Origin: Aristolochia californica
Taxonomy: Eukaryota > Streptophyta > Magnoliopsida > Piperales > Aristolochiaceae
Assembly: GCA_029961685.1 (NCBI GenBank)
Contig: JARWKL010000012.1
Span: 19,639,227 to 19,703,226, forward strand
DNA length: 64,000 nucleotides
Reading direction: 5' to 3'
Within the stretch, counting starts at the first letter, position 1, and each line of letters starts with the position of its first letter. Of this stretch, positions 11,771 to 23,275 are shown in pieces. Both the position numbers and the translations under genes were made by a program. Under the pieces are notes generated by a model, which was not told where the DNA came from, did not search any database, and saw only the letters and a program-made list of their open reading frames with translations.

Positions 11771-13094
11771 AGAATGAGAGATACAAGGAGTTAAGTGGTC
11801 TAAGTGTATGAGGGGCATTTTTATAATTGTGCTAATCCGCTGATTAAATCAAACTCAGTTTTTTTACTTCTCTCATCCTCTCTCTTCTCCTCTTCTCAAA
11901 TTCTCTCTATGTTCTCTTCATTCTTCACTTTTTCATGGTAATCTAAGAGGTTTTGTTCATCATCTACTCAATTGAAGGGAAGTTTGATTGCACTTATGTT
12001 TGAAAGTCCATGGAGGGGTGACGGCAGTGTGGCAAAGTGCCTACTTGTGGCAAGCTCCAAAGAAACTTTGGAAAATTTTGAAGAAGTTACAACAAAATTT
12101 CTCCACTAGTTGCAAGCTCTATGAGGATTATGGCAGAGTTTCTAGTTACTTTTTGCTCTTCTCCTCCATTCGAAAAAAAAAGAGAATAAGGAAAAAAGGT
12201 GAAGAAAAATAGGAAAAAAAATTGAAGGAGATGAAATGGAAAAAAGGAAAAAAGGAGAGGAGTTTCTCTCATCAAAATTTCCAAATTCTTTCATAAGAAC
12301 TATTTTTGTGCCTTTTTTATCTTCTCTCTATAAGAAAAAAAGAGAAGAAGGACAAAAAAAAGAATAAAGAAAAATAGGAGGAGAAGGGAAAAAAAGGAAG
12401 AAAGGACAAAAGGGAAAAAAGGAAAAAATAAAAAAAATCACTAAATTGAGCATACTAAATATATCTAAAACAATCTTTCTAGAGATCATTTCATTGGAAA
12501 AGTTCTTCAAAAACTCGTCTTCAATTTGGATTGTAGGTTGCAATTTGCTTGCATGATGCCAAAAATTGCTATTTATCATCTATCAGTTATACATCAAAGA
12601 ATTTGTTCCTAGGCCTTGTACACACTGTCCGTCAGAATGTGGGAGTTGGCCATGCCCGAAGTCGTTGCATTAACAACAAATTAAGGGGATGCCGAAGACA
12701 AAGCTAGTTATTGGAGAGAGAAAATTCCCCAGGAAGATCTCTCCCAACGAATTTTAAAATTTGTTTGGGAGAGGCATTTCACCAGCCAATTTAATTTCTC
12801 TAGCATGTTAATTTGTTAGCAAAAATTAATTTTCTTGTCATGATTTTTAATATGCTCCTTAAACTTTAAATATATGAGAAGTAGGGAAAGAGCACATTAT
12901 CCTCTCCCTTTCCCACGCTCTCTTTTCTTGACCTGCTTCTTCTTCTCTTACCTCTCATACTCTCCTCTACATATTATCTTCTTCTCTCGTACAATAGTTT
13001 GTAAAGACGACAAATGTAAATAATCACTTCATACCATTGGAAGAAATATTAAAATTAAATAGCAGCACAGTTGTGTTATTAACTCAATAGTTAA
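11771..13094 (+). repeat. DODA array spacer, A/G-rich, repeated at 22283-22985
   Basis: Non-coding. The part 12220-13090 matches 22283-23000 directly downstream of DODA-C, and pieces match 44228-45060 and 3437-3515. It contains long A/G-rich runs (12160-12430). It appears to be the upstream spacer of a DODA gene. Confidence 0.55.
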
Positions 13095-13305
13095 TAGAGG
13101 TGTACCTATAAATGGATTAATCAAGCCACAATTGTTTAGATTAAGCAGAGGAGGAGATGGACTCAAGCAATCACGCCCACCCTTGGTGACCACTCTTTGA
13201 CCGGTGGCGCAAACCACTCTTGACCAACTGGCTCAAGTAAACACGCAAAAGAAAGATGGTCAAAGAGAAGAAGTCGATTGGGCGTGTTCTCTTCAATCTC
13301 CAGAG
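13095..13305 (+). promoter_or_regulatory. Orphan DODA promoter, unit 1
   Basis: Carries the conserved DODA promoter block (CACGCCCACCCTTGGTGAC, TTTGACCGGTGG, CTTGACCAACTGGC, TGGTCAAAGAG) but, just before the TATA box, TCAATCTCCA is joined to a copia RNase H tail instead of a DODA gene. Same fusion at 45060-45255. Confidence 0.65.
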
Positions 13306-13692
13306 TTAGCTGGTGGAGAAGTTGAATGGCTTAGTGGTCTATTATAAGACATTCCCATGATGGATAAGCCAATTCCCTCTAGCTTAATTAATTGTGATTA
13401 TCATACGACTATTATGAAAGTTAAAAGTAAAAGTCATAAGTCAAAGGCATCTAGGCATATTAAGCTTTGATATAAAATCTTGAGGACACTCACATCCACT
13501 AAAGTTATAACCTTGAGTTATAGTAAATCGATAGAAAACTTGGCAGATCACCTGACCAAGGGCTTGTCAAGAGGACAAGTACAATATCCTTCTAGGGTGA
13601 TGAGATTAAAGCCTATTACTGGAGTCGCTGTCAGTGGCAACCCAACCTATATAATTGAAAATTCCAAGATGAAGGTTCAATGGGAAAAATAA
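13306..13692 (+). pseudogene. Copia-3-type RNase H C-terminal fragment
   Basis: Homologous to 33745-34130 inside copia-3 and to 45256-45644. The open part 13480-13692 contains SKSIENLADHLTKGL, the usual end of a copia polyprotein. 5' truncated, with stops. Confidence 0.75.
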
Positions 13693-15126
13693 GGTGAATG
13701 AGTGACATGTAGGAGCACCAAATTAAAGTGAATTTTATTCACATCTCATCTCTATGAAGCAGGTGCTTAACTGCATTGGATATGAGGTTGGTGTATTAAC
13801 TTAATGATATCGAGGCTATGATAGCAGAGTATAAAGATGCAATTAGGGGTAGCATCGAGTCAATCCGAGCTCGAATCTGCATATGTTTGAGTTGTGCTTG
13901 ATTTAAATACTTCGAACTCGAGCTCGGGCCGAGCCCAACCTCGAGCCAAAAATTGAAATCGAGTTCAAGCCAAATAATTTTAACGAGTTCAAGCTCGAGC
14001 TCTCGGGATCCAACCTACATTTAAAACTTTGCATAAATTACATATCAAATAAACTGTGCATAAAATTATGCATAAATTTTACTTAAAATTGGGCATGACC
14101 TCTGTACATAAACTCTACATAAAATCGTTTGTACACTCTGCATAAAATTGTTCATAAACACTCATTCAATAATCAAACACAAATTTAAATGAAATATCAA
14201 TATCAAGTTTACAATCACCCAAACACAACCTATATATCCAGTAAACATTTATGAACTCCAACTCAAGATTTCGTCTTCTCAAGATACATGATATATTGTT
14301 TCCAAAGAGAACATACAATAATGAATACAACCATAACCGCTCTTCTACTGGAGATACAAATGTTGGGACAAAAAAAACAAAACCATGGCATGGCAAGTGT
14401 GCTTAAATTTGATATTTTTTTTCATATATGAATCAACTAACTTTTTTATTATGGATATTGTGCTTATTTTCGTATTGTCGAGTCCTGTTCAAACTTGCTC
14501 TAGTAAAATCAAGATTTGTCCCCAAAAATACTGGCCAACTACTCATCACCCATGTCAAACAGATGAATGATGCCCATTAAAGATGCAGTCCAACTGATCT
14601 TTAAATGCATGTTGCCCATAAAATATGCAGTCCAGTATACATTTATAAACTCCAACCGAGCTTTTGTAAAGATATTGAAAAACTCGCTGAACTCTTTAGA
14701 AGAAGAGAATTAGTTTGAACAAAAGACCAGACAAGAGAACTCACCTACATAGATTCCTATTCCAGAGTTGTTTAAGGGGTAATTTGGATTTGTGCCATCG
14801 ATAACTCCAACCAAAAAGATTTGCTTCACCCCAATGTCCTTAGCTACACAAAATTATTTCCAGCATCAATATGGTTTTTCTGACCGATCCATCAAGCTAT
14901 CATCAATGTTCAAAAAATTAAATCAAGTAGAAGCACAAAGTTACCTATACAAGATATACGACATCTTTGAAATAGAATTCAGGTCGCCGACCTTTGCTAG
15001 CAAACCCAAGTTTCATCTTAAGAACAACACTTATAATGATGTAATGAAAGAGTTGAATGTTTGTACAAACAAACTAAGGAACGAACGAATTCAAAGCTAA
15101 CTAATTAGATACATGAAAAGTAAACC
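13693..15126. repeat. Uncharacterised repetitive segment
   Basis: No gene recognised. The part 13693-14780 occurs three times (34131-35175 and 45645-46730). Within it, 13848-14010 is rich in GAGCTCGA/CGAGCC motifs beginning AGGGGTAGCATCGAG, resembling hAT-type MITE termini (AGGGGTGGCA). 14780-15126 occurs only in the two units. Confidence 0.45.
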
Positions 15127-15474
15127 TCAACAAACGCACTTCTCATTCAACCCATATACGATTTCAGCGAACCTCCTAGGCTCCAACCTATATTTTTGTA
15201 ACATCTTCACAAAAGTCTGACAAGTAAGAAGACTGTTTGAGCCAGCCTGGTGGGCATTGCCCGCTTCTCGCTCCACCTGCAGTAGTATCGCCAGTCCCTC
15301 TAACCCGCCGTAGAGTTTCCGCCGGGAGCTGATGTACTTCACGTCGAATAGGGACGATCCAAAGAGAGCAATCAACAATACCATGAAGCCACTCAAGTTG
15401 TCGGGAAATTTGCGGACATAATTTTTGTAAGCACCACAACAAAGGATAGAACCTATAGAATCTGTAGCATGCAT
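15127..15474 (-). pseudogene. CAF1/POP2 deadenylase fragment, copy 1
   Basis: Minus-strand open stretch of 115 residues resembling the C-terminal half of plant CCR4-associated factor 1 (DEDD nuclease of the CCR4-NOT complex): LYGGLEGLAILLQVERE, HQAGSNSLLT with the family HQAGSD-like motif, then KYRLEPRRFAEIVYGLN. The N-terminal half with the first catalytic acidic residues is absent; the usual protein is about 270-280 residues. It lies directly beside the copia-2 LTR. Duplicated at 47071-47409. Confidence 0.75.
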
Positions 15475-15507
15475 TCCATCATTAATAGGGTTTTGGGAAG
15501 TCTAACT

Positions 15508-16105
15508 TGTTAGGAGAAATGTTAACAGTGAATTGGAATAACCAAATCAATTATCAAACAACGGAAACAATACTCCCACTTCGTGTGAATCTGTTGGGAA
15601 ATAATTTAATAAAAAAAAATCATACACACACAAAGAGCCAATAATTTTTTACGCGGAAAACCCTTCAAAGCAAAGGGAAAAACCAACTTTCACTATCACC
15701 AATGATATGTACACAAATGTTCTCTTTAGATAATACTAGAGGCATACAATAAACAATAATCTCAAGAAAAATAATTTATTGGCAACCAAACAATGTGATA
15801 GAAGAGACTTCACCTAAGAAGACACAGTACTATTCACGGCTACAAACACCAGAAAGACTACCCAAAATCCGATTTCCACCGTTTAGATTGTAGTCTTGAG
15901 TCGTGAATGTGTCTGAAAAATTTCAACTCGATCAGACCACATAAGACGTCGATCAGAACATTTGACAGAAACTGTATAGCCTGCTCTGTTTTGACAGCCT
16001 CTTGTCTTCTCCTTTCTCACACACTCTCTTTTTGCCTAATGATAGTAGCATTTAGATTTTAGTAAACCTAAATAAGCTGGGCCTAAACTATCTCTCCTTG
16101 TGGGC
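15508..16105 (-). repeat. Truncated copia-2 LTR
   Basis: Matches the first 600 bases of the LTR at 47443-48092. It starts TGTTAGGAG after TAACT, and is cut after CCTTGTGGGC, where sequence switches to exon 1 of DODA-C. The rest of the element is missing here. Confidence 0.85.
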
Positions 16106-16764
16106 AATACCATCAACGTCTTCCAGATGTTTCCTGATCCCATGCCTCAGGTTTGGCTTTTGAACTCCGCTGCTCTCCTTTTTTTCTTTCAGTTATCTTT
16201 CCCATTCTGTTTGATATTTGAGAGCTGTTTTCGAGGAAGGGTTTGACTGTTCGAAATTGAACGTTGTATTCTACATGTCTCTCGTTATTTTGGAATGATT
16301 TGGATAGTTTTGTGTCATTTTCTTCCACTGCAAGTTGTCATTTACGACTAATAAAAATCAACATGACGAGTATCCGTCTGCACTGCAGCTCCGTTATCCA
16401 GCGCCGGGTTCCCCTGAACTGGCAAAGCAAGTGAAGGAATTGCTGATCAAGGGAGGATTCGAGCAGGTGAAGGAAGAGAAGTGACGGGGGCTCGATCACG
16501 GCGCATGGGTCCCCTTAATTCTCATGTACCCAAATGCCGACGTTCCCGTCGTCGAGTTGTCTATCCAAACCGACAAGGACGGAACCCATCACTACAACAT
16601 GGGCAAAGCCCTGGCTCCCCTACGGGACCAAGGGGTCCTCATCATCGGCTCCGGCAATGCCACCCATAATCTTCAGGTGCTTGGTTCTGATAACGAACCT
16701 GTCTTTCCTTGGGCTCTTGCCTTCAATAAATGGCTCACGGAAGCACTCCTCGATGGACGGTAAC

Positions 16765-16862
16765 TGTGGAACCGTATTTGTATCGCTCGGGCCAGTCCTT
16801 GTATAAGGTCCTATTACGCCTCTCACTAATGCCTCGAGGTTTTAGCGCAACTGGTTTCAACA
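16765..16862 (+). repeat. Copia-1 5' LTR, 98 bases
   Basis: Begins TGTGGAAC after the target duplication and ends GGTTTCAACA before the primer site. Apart from these termini it does not resemble the 3' LTR. Confidence 0.7.
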
Positions 16863-16989
16863 AGGTATCAGAGCAGGAGAATTATCCTCTCTTTTTCGTT
16901 GCAAAAAGTCGGAGCTAAGTGCTCCTGTAATCGCCGGAGGAAGGAAAAAAATCCGTCGGAGTTGCAGAACTCTGTTTTTTTTCTGCAAC

Positions 16990-17470
16990 TCCATATTCCG
17001 GCTGTCCCGACGCCAAAAGAACGTTGTCGACGCTGACGACGGCACCACCACCCTGTTCCGACTGAAGCCGACGCTCCGCTGCCGTTGCCGAAGAGGAAGG
17101 CTGACGTTGCCGACGACGAAGACTGCCGTTGCCGAAGACGAAGGCTGTCATTGCCGAAGACGAAGCATTTTACGTAGTCGGAATCACGTCACCGACGAGT
17201 GCCGACAATCGCCGACGAGCGCCGACGACGGCACCACCACCCTGTTCCGACTGAAGCCGACGCTCCGCTGCCATTGCCGAAGAAGAAGGTTGTTGTTGCC
17301 GAAGATGACGGTATTTATGTTTTAACTTAAGGCACTGTTCATTTATTTTTCTGTCGACCGAATCGAACCGAACCGGACCAGCACTGGAGCGGACCATAAT
17401 TGAATCCGCCCAGATTGTACCGAACCGGACCAGATCGAACCGGACCGGACTGAACCAAACCGGACCGGAT
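16990..17470 (+). repeat. Direct repeats in copia-1 leader
   Basis: A block of about 70 bases beginning GACGACGGCACCACCACCCT occurs at about 17034 and 17222. From 17350 to 17470 short AACCGGACC units repeat. Non-coding leader. Confidence 0.75.
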
Positions 17471-17498
17471 TAAAAAAAAAAAAAAAAAATTCAGATCG

Positions 17499-20400
17499 AT
17501 GGCCACCACTACAGGCGCATCCACCGACCTTATCCCATCACCACAGATTATAGTCCACCAAGATAATTCTGCGTTTCCAACTGGAATTATCCTCAATGAG
17601 ACCAATTATTCCTTATGGTCCCAACTCATGGAGATGCGAATTGGCGCACGCAACAAAGCTGGATACCTCACCGGTGAAACAAAAAAACCAGCATCTGGTG
17701 ATGCTAATCTTGGAGCATGGATTACTGAAAATCAAAGAGTCAAAAGTTGGCTTATTGACTCCATGAGTCCATTGCTCATGCAGCGATTTATTCGCCTCTC
17801 CACTGCCAAGGAGATATGGGAAGCAGTATCAAAAACATTCTATGATGGCTCCGATGAAACTTGTATATTTGAGCTGAACCAGAGATCTTTTTCTACCAAA
17901 CAAAATGGTAGACCGTTATCCACATACTACAATGAACTGGTTACTATTTTCCAAGAGATTGATCATCGAACTATATCTCAGGAAGGAACAGTCGAAGGGC
18001 TAATCCAGTTGCACTCTGCAATGGCTAGGCTTCGGGTTCATATTTTTCTCAGTGGGCTTGACTCCGAATTTGATCAAGTTCATGGAGAAATTTTGCGAAA
18101 AGATCCCAAACTTGATTTGGAAAGTACATATGCCTATGTCAGACGCGAATATCAACAGAGACAGACAATGGGGAGCTATCGCCCAGTCTCCGAGAACTTG
18201 GCGATGTTGGTCAACCAAAACCGACAAGGATCATCAAGCAGTCGGAACCCTCAATCCTCTGGCAAAGGTAACAATCGTGTATGTATTCATTGCGGAAAAA
18301 AAGGACATTCACAACACCGGTGTTATGAGATTATTAGCTATCCGGAGTGGTGGGATTTCTCGAAAAATCCCTGTAACAAGACTGTTGGGAAAGCTATAGT
18401 GACATCCATGGAAGAGAATCAGGAGCTACCTACTGCAAATGTTGCCCATCCAGGTATTCTCGATAATGCATTAGTATTTTCTGTACATTCTAAGAATATA
18501 CCTTGGATTATTGATACAGGTGCATCCGATCACATGACAAGGGATCCCAGTCAGTTACAATCCATCCTATCTTCTCCACAATCTGTTATTTCAACAGCCA
18601 ATGGTAGTACCTCTCCTATTACTGGGGAAGGATCTGTTATCTTATCCAATAATCTGACATTAGATACTGTCCTTGTGGTTCCCTCTCTTGAATATAACCT
18701 TTTGTCTGTTAGCCAAATTACTTCCACTCTTGCTTGTACTGTAACTTTTTGGCCCTCATTTTGTGTCTTTCAGGACATTCTAACCCGGAAGATTCTTGGT
18801 TATGGTGTTAGACGGGGCAAACTCTACTATTTGGAGTTGACAGAGAACGGGGGATCAAAAATCAGTCAGACAAATCAAGCTAGCAGTGAAGATAATGCTC
18901 AAACAACTGTATGGTCATGGCACCGACGATTAGGCCACCTTTCCTTTGGTTATCTTAAAAAAATGCGACCTCAACTTTTTTCAGGTTTGACTGATGTGCA
19001 TTTTCATTGTGATACATGTGAATTGGCTAAAAGCCACCGTATTGCTTATTTCTCGAGTTTGAATAAAAGTTTCGAACCTTTTGCGGTTATTCATTCTGAT
19101 GTTTGGGGTCCAGCCAAGATTCCCTCTATTTCTAGAGCTCGTTACTTTGTGACATTTATTGATGAATGCACTAGAATGACTTGGGTATCTCTGTTTATCC
19201 ACAAAAGTGATGTGTGTCTAGCCTTTCAGAAATTCCATACAATGATACATAATACCAAAAGCAGATTCGTGTTTTGCAATCTGACAATGGTACTGAGTTT
19301 GTTAATGCTTCTCTTGAAAATTTTCTGACCACTCATGGAATTCGTCACCAGACTTCTTGCACCTATACTCCCCAACAGAATGGATTGGCAGAAAGAAAGA
19401 ATAGACAACTTTTGGAAGTAGTATGTGCCTCTCTCTTTGGCATGAACATGCCTCGATTTTATTGGGGTGAAGCTATCACATCTGCTGCCTACCTCATCCA
19501 TCGAACACCTTCTAGCGTACTGGATTTTCACACTCCTCTACATAAGCTGCAATCCCTGATTTCAATTCCCCATCTTCCGAATCTTGAACCCCGAATTTTT
19601 GGGTGTACCGCTTATGTTCATATCCCAAAGATCTTGCGAAATAAACTTGATCCATGTGCCAAGCGATGTGTATTTGTTGGCTACTCTGATCTTCAAAAAG
19701 GATATCGGTGTTATGATCCACACACCAACAAGCTCCATGTGACTTTAGATGTCTCCTTCCATGAATCAATCCCTTATTATTCAGGGGGATTTTCTTGGAC
19801 ATCTCTTCAGGGGGAGAGTTCAAATGAAGAGAATGTTCCACATGAAACTAACGGAGATGTTGAAAGAGGTGCCGAATTTATTGAAATAGAAGCGGTGAAT
19901 GAATTTTTAAGTGTCATGATGTGCAACAAGACTGTGATTCAGTAATTTCACCTGAAGAACCCCCAGAGTTGCCCCCGTCTGCACCAACAACTGAAGAATC
20001 AACCCAGAATGTTCCTCCTCAGGTAAATACGAATCCTATGTTTGATGAGTCTACTAAAACATGTCTTCCTACAGAAAACATAACCTCTAGATATCCACAA
20101 AGATTGAATAGGGGAGTTCCCAAAAAACAGTATGAACCTGATCTTAAAGCAAAGACCAAATACTCAATCAATAACTATGTGTCCTCCCATAGGTTGACTA
20201 AATCATATGCATTTACTGTTGATCAATTATCCAGGGTTTCTATTACTAGTAATGTGCAGGATGCATTAGCTGATCCAAAATGGAAAAAAGCGATGAATGA
20301 AGAGATGGAGGCTCTACAAAAAAATGCCACTTGGGAACTTGTTCCCCAACCTAAAGGAGTAAAAACAATTGGATGTCGATGGGTGTTCACATTGAAACTC

Positions 20401-21783
20401 AAACCGGATGGAAGCATTGACAGATATAAAGCTCGGCTAGTTGCAAAAGGATATACGCAAAGGTATGGGATAGACTATCAGGATACTTTTGCACCAGTAG
20501 CTAAGATCAATACAAGTCGTATTCTTATATCTATAGCAGCAAATCGAGACTGGCCTCTGCAAAAATTTGACGTTAAAAATGCCTTCCTCAATGGAGACTT
20601 AGAAGAAGAAGTCTACATGGAACTACCACCAGGTGTAAAAAGTGGTTCTTTGTCTCAAGGTAAAGTTTGTAAATTGAAGAAGTCATTGTATGGGCTGAAA
20701 CAGTCACCTAGAGCATGGTTTGGGAGATTCTCAGCTACAATGAAGGAGTTTGGTTATAAACAAAGTAACTCAGATCATACTTTGTTTATAAAACACAAAG
20801 AAGGAAAGGTAACAACATTAATTGTATATGTTGATGATATGGTCGTGACAGGAGATGACCCAGGTGAAATGCAAGCTTTACAGGAGTATTTAGCTACTAA
20901 ATTCGAAATGAAGGATCTCGGACAACTTAAATATTTTTTGGGGATTGAAGTTGCAAGATCGAAACATGGAGTCTTCCTTTCACAGCGAAAATATGTGTTG
21001 GATCTTCTAGCCGAAACCGGAATGTTTGACTGTAAACCAATAGAGACGCCGATGGAAATGCATCATAAACTCGGAATTCTTCCAGATCAAATTCCAGCAG
21101 ACAAAGGGCATTATCAACGATTAGTTGGAAGATTAATCTACCTATCCCACACAAGGCCCGATGTAGCATATGCAGTAAGCGTTGTGAGCCAGTTCATGCA
21201 TGCACCAAGTGAAGAACATATGGAAGCAGCCTATCGGATCTTGAGATACTTAAAGAGTGCTCCAGGAAAAGGTTTGTTATTCTGAAAAATTGGTATCTCT
21301 AGTATTGAAGGGTATACAGACTCTGATTGGGCAGGTGATCAGACAACTAGAAGATCCACGTCGGGTTACTTTACTTTTGTGGAAGGGAATCTTGTCACTT
21401 GGAAAAGCAAAAAACAGAAGGTAGTATCAAGATCAAGTGCTGAAGCTGAATTTCGAGGTATGGCTCATGGTGTATGCGAGTTGTTATGGATACGGAATAT
21501 ACTGAGAGACTTAGGGATTGAATACGACAAACCTATGAATCTTCACTTTGATAACAATGCAGCTATCGCAATTGCACAAAATCTAGTTCAACATGATCGC
21601 ACTAAACATGTTGAAGTTGATCGTCATTTCATCAAAGAGAACCTCGATGCAAAGATTATACAATTCCCCTTTATTCAATCTACGAGTCAGATGGCTGATT
21701 TGCTCACGAAGGCAGTATCAGGGAAAGCATTTCATGGTATAATTGACAAGTTGGGTTTGACTGATATCTATGCACCAACTTGA
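17499..21783 (+). pseudogene. Copia-1 gag-pol polyprotein, three lesions
   Basis: Opens with ATG at 17499 after an A-tract. Domains in order: Gag (NYSLWSQLMEMRIG), CCHC zinc knuckle CIHCGKKGHSQHRC (about residue 260), aspartic protease WIIDTGASDHMT (about 336), GAG-pre-integrase zinc finger (HRRLGHLS..CDTCELAKSHR), integrase core (HSDVWGP, FIDECTRMTW, SDNGTEF), reverse transcriptase (WVFTLKLKPDGS, YVDDMVVTGDD), RNase H (SSAEAEFRGMAH). Frame breaks occur near 19262 and 19915, and a TGA lies at 21283-21285; otherwise it is open, so the insertion is fairly young. Confidence 0.93.
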
Positions 21784-21790
21784 GGGGGAG

Positions 21791-21950
21791 TGTTGAAATG
21801 TATAGCTGTATAGCGTGATTGTTTCCTCCGATCCCGTGATTATATTCTTGATTCTATTCCTTGATTTTAGGATCTAAATTGATCCTAAAATCAACTTGTA
21901 ATGTATTATAAATAGCCTCCTAAACGGAGAAGAATAAAATGGTTTCAACA
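21791..21950 (+). repeat. Copia-1 3' LTR, 160 bases
   Basis: Starts TGTTGAAATG after the polypurine tract and ends GGTTTCAACA before the second GTAAC. Contains a TATAAATAG box near 21908. Confidence 0.85.
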
Positions 21951-22223
21951 GTAACAACTCAACACACGTCACTCAGTACTCGCAACGGTTGAATTTGTTT
22001 CTTTAAGACTGATCCATTCTTTGCTTTCAGACACGACGACGTGAACCACTACAACGTGAAGGCGCCGTTCCCGAAGATGGCGCATCCATCGCCGGAGCAC
22101 TTCTACCCGTTGCATGTCGCGTTGGGGGCTGCTGGCGTGAAGGCGAAGGCAGAACTCATCCACCATAGCTGGTCTCTGGCTTCTCTTTCTTATGCCTCCT
22201 ACCGTTTCGCAGCGGCTCAATGA

Positions 22224-23275
22224 TGCTTTAATTCGTTTTTCATTACTCAATTCTTCAATTAGCCTCATCAACACTATTTTTCAAATACTTATTGAAGGAT
22301 ATAAAATGGAAAAAAGGAAAAAAAGGAGAGGAGTTTCTCTCATTAAAATATCCAAATTCTTTCAGAAGAACTATTTTTGTGCCTTTTTTATCTTCTCCTG
22401 TACAAGAAAAAAGAGGAGAAGGAATAAAAGAGAATTTAAGAAAAATAGGAGGAGAAGAAAAAAAAGGAAGAAAGGAAAAATGGAAAAAAAAAGAAAAATC
22501 ACTAAATTGAGCATACCAAATATATCTACAACAATCTTTCTAGCCATCATTTCATTCGAAAAGTTCTTCAAAAGCTCGTCTTCAATTTGGATTGTAGGTT
22601 GTAACTTGCTTGCATGATGCCAAAATTGCTATTTATCATCGATCAGTTATACGTCAATGAATTTGTTCCTAGGCCTTGTACATACTGTCCGTCAAAATGT
22701 GGGAGTTGGCCATGCTCGAAGTCATTGCATTAACAACAAATTAAGAGGATGCTGAAGACAAAGCTAGTTATTGGAGAGAGAAAATTCCCCAGGAAGATCT
22801 CTCCCAACGAATTAAGGGGATCGCCAGCCAATTTAATTTCTCTAGCATGTTAATTTGTTGGCCAAAATTAATTTTCTTGTCGTGATTTTTAATATGCTCC
22901 TTAAACTTTAAATATATGAGAAGTAGGGAAAGAGCACATTATGCTCTCCCTTTCCCATTCTCTCTTTTCTTGACCTGTTTCTTCATGTCTTACCTCTAAT
23001 ACTCTCTTCTACATATAATAATGTATCACATATTATGTCATGAGACACAACATAGAGACAAAGAGCGTGATTTACTTAATTGAGGTTATCTTTTATTTTA
23101 AGGGAGATGTGAATGGATTAATCAAGCGACAACTGTTTAGATTAGGCAGGGGAGGAGATGGGCTCAAGCAATCACGCCCACCCTTGGTGACCACTCTTTG
23201 ACCGGTGGCGCAAACCACTCTTGACCAACTGGCTCAAGTAAACACGCTAAAGAAAGGATGGTCGAAGAGAAGTCG
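22224..23275 (+). repeat. DODA-C 3' UTR and upstream region of DODA-D
   Basis: 22224-22282 is a shortened DODA 3' UTR. From 22283 the sequence matches 12220-13090 (A/G-rich spacer), and 22985-23275 is the W-box promoter module (TTTGACCGGTGG, CTTGACCAACTGG). The TATA box and 5' UTR are displaced to 25460 by copia-5. Shows the original tandem arrangement gene-spacer-promoter. Confidence 0.65.

Larger units (their letters stand above)
3856..16105 (+). repeat. Segmental duplication unit 1
   Basis: Collinear with 36227-48050 in the same orientation. Matching landmarks: DODA pseudogene ATG 4128/36468, inhibitor ATG 5347/37685, Harbinger stop 10691/43168, CAF1 fragment 15474/47409, copia-2 LTR start 15508/47443. 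Offsets vary from about 31.9 to 32.5 kb because of small indels. The left join is at GTAAATATGGGCAG. The right end of unit 1 is inside the copia-2 LTR, where it abuts DODA-C. Confidence 0.9.
16765..21950 (+). mobile_element. Copia-1, Ty1/copia retrotransposon in DODA-C intron 2
   Basis: Element of 5186 bases with perfect 5-base target duplication GTAAC. It has a primer-binding site directly after the 5' LTR (AGGTATCAGAGCAGG, tRNA-Met type with first base changed), gag-pol 17499-21783, a polypurine tract TTGAGGGGGAG at 21780-21790, and a 3' LTR. Order protease-integrase-RT-RNase H identifies copia. Untranslated leader 16863-17498 contains internal repeats. Three lesions disable the polyprotein. 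Confidence 0.93.
16106..22223 (+). pseudogene. DODA-C pseudogene interrupted by copia-1
   Basis: Only the last 45 bases of exon 1 remain (to 16150), joined on the left to a broken LTR. Exon 2 is full length (16389-16759) but has a stop at 16482-16484 where DODA-A has a Cys codon (KCRG). Exon 3 (22031-22223) is intact, ending [11 protein letters not shown]. The copia-1 element sits in intron 2 with its target duplication GTAAC covering the splice donor itself (16760-16764 and 21951-21955). Remaining intron sequence to the TTTCAG acceptor is nearly identical to DODA-A intron 2. Confidence 0.92.

Noticed and set aside
13848..14010. GAGCTCGA-rich blocks as a regulatory site cluster
   Set aside because: They recur at 34273, 45797, 53085, 56530 and 58060 with AGGGGTRGCA-like ends, so a dispersed hAT-MITE-like repeat is the simpler reading.
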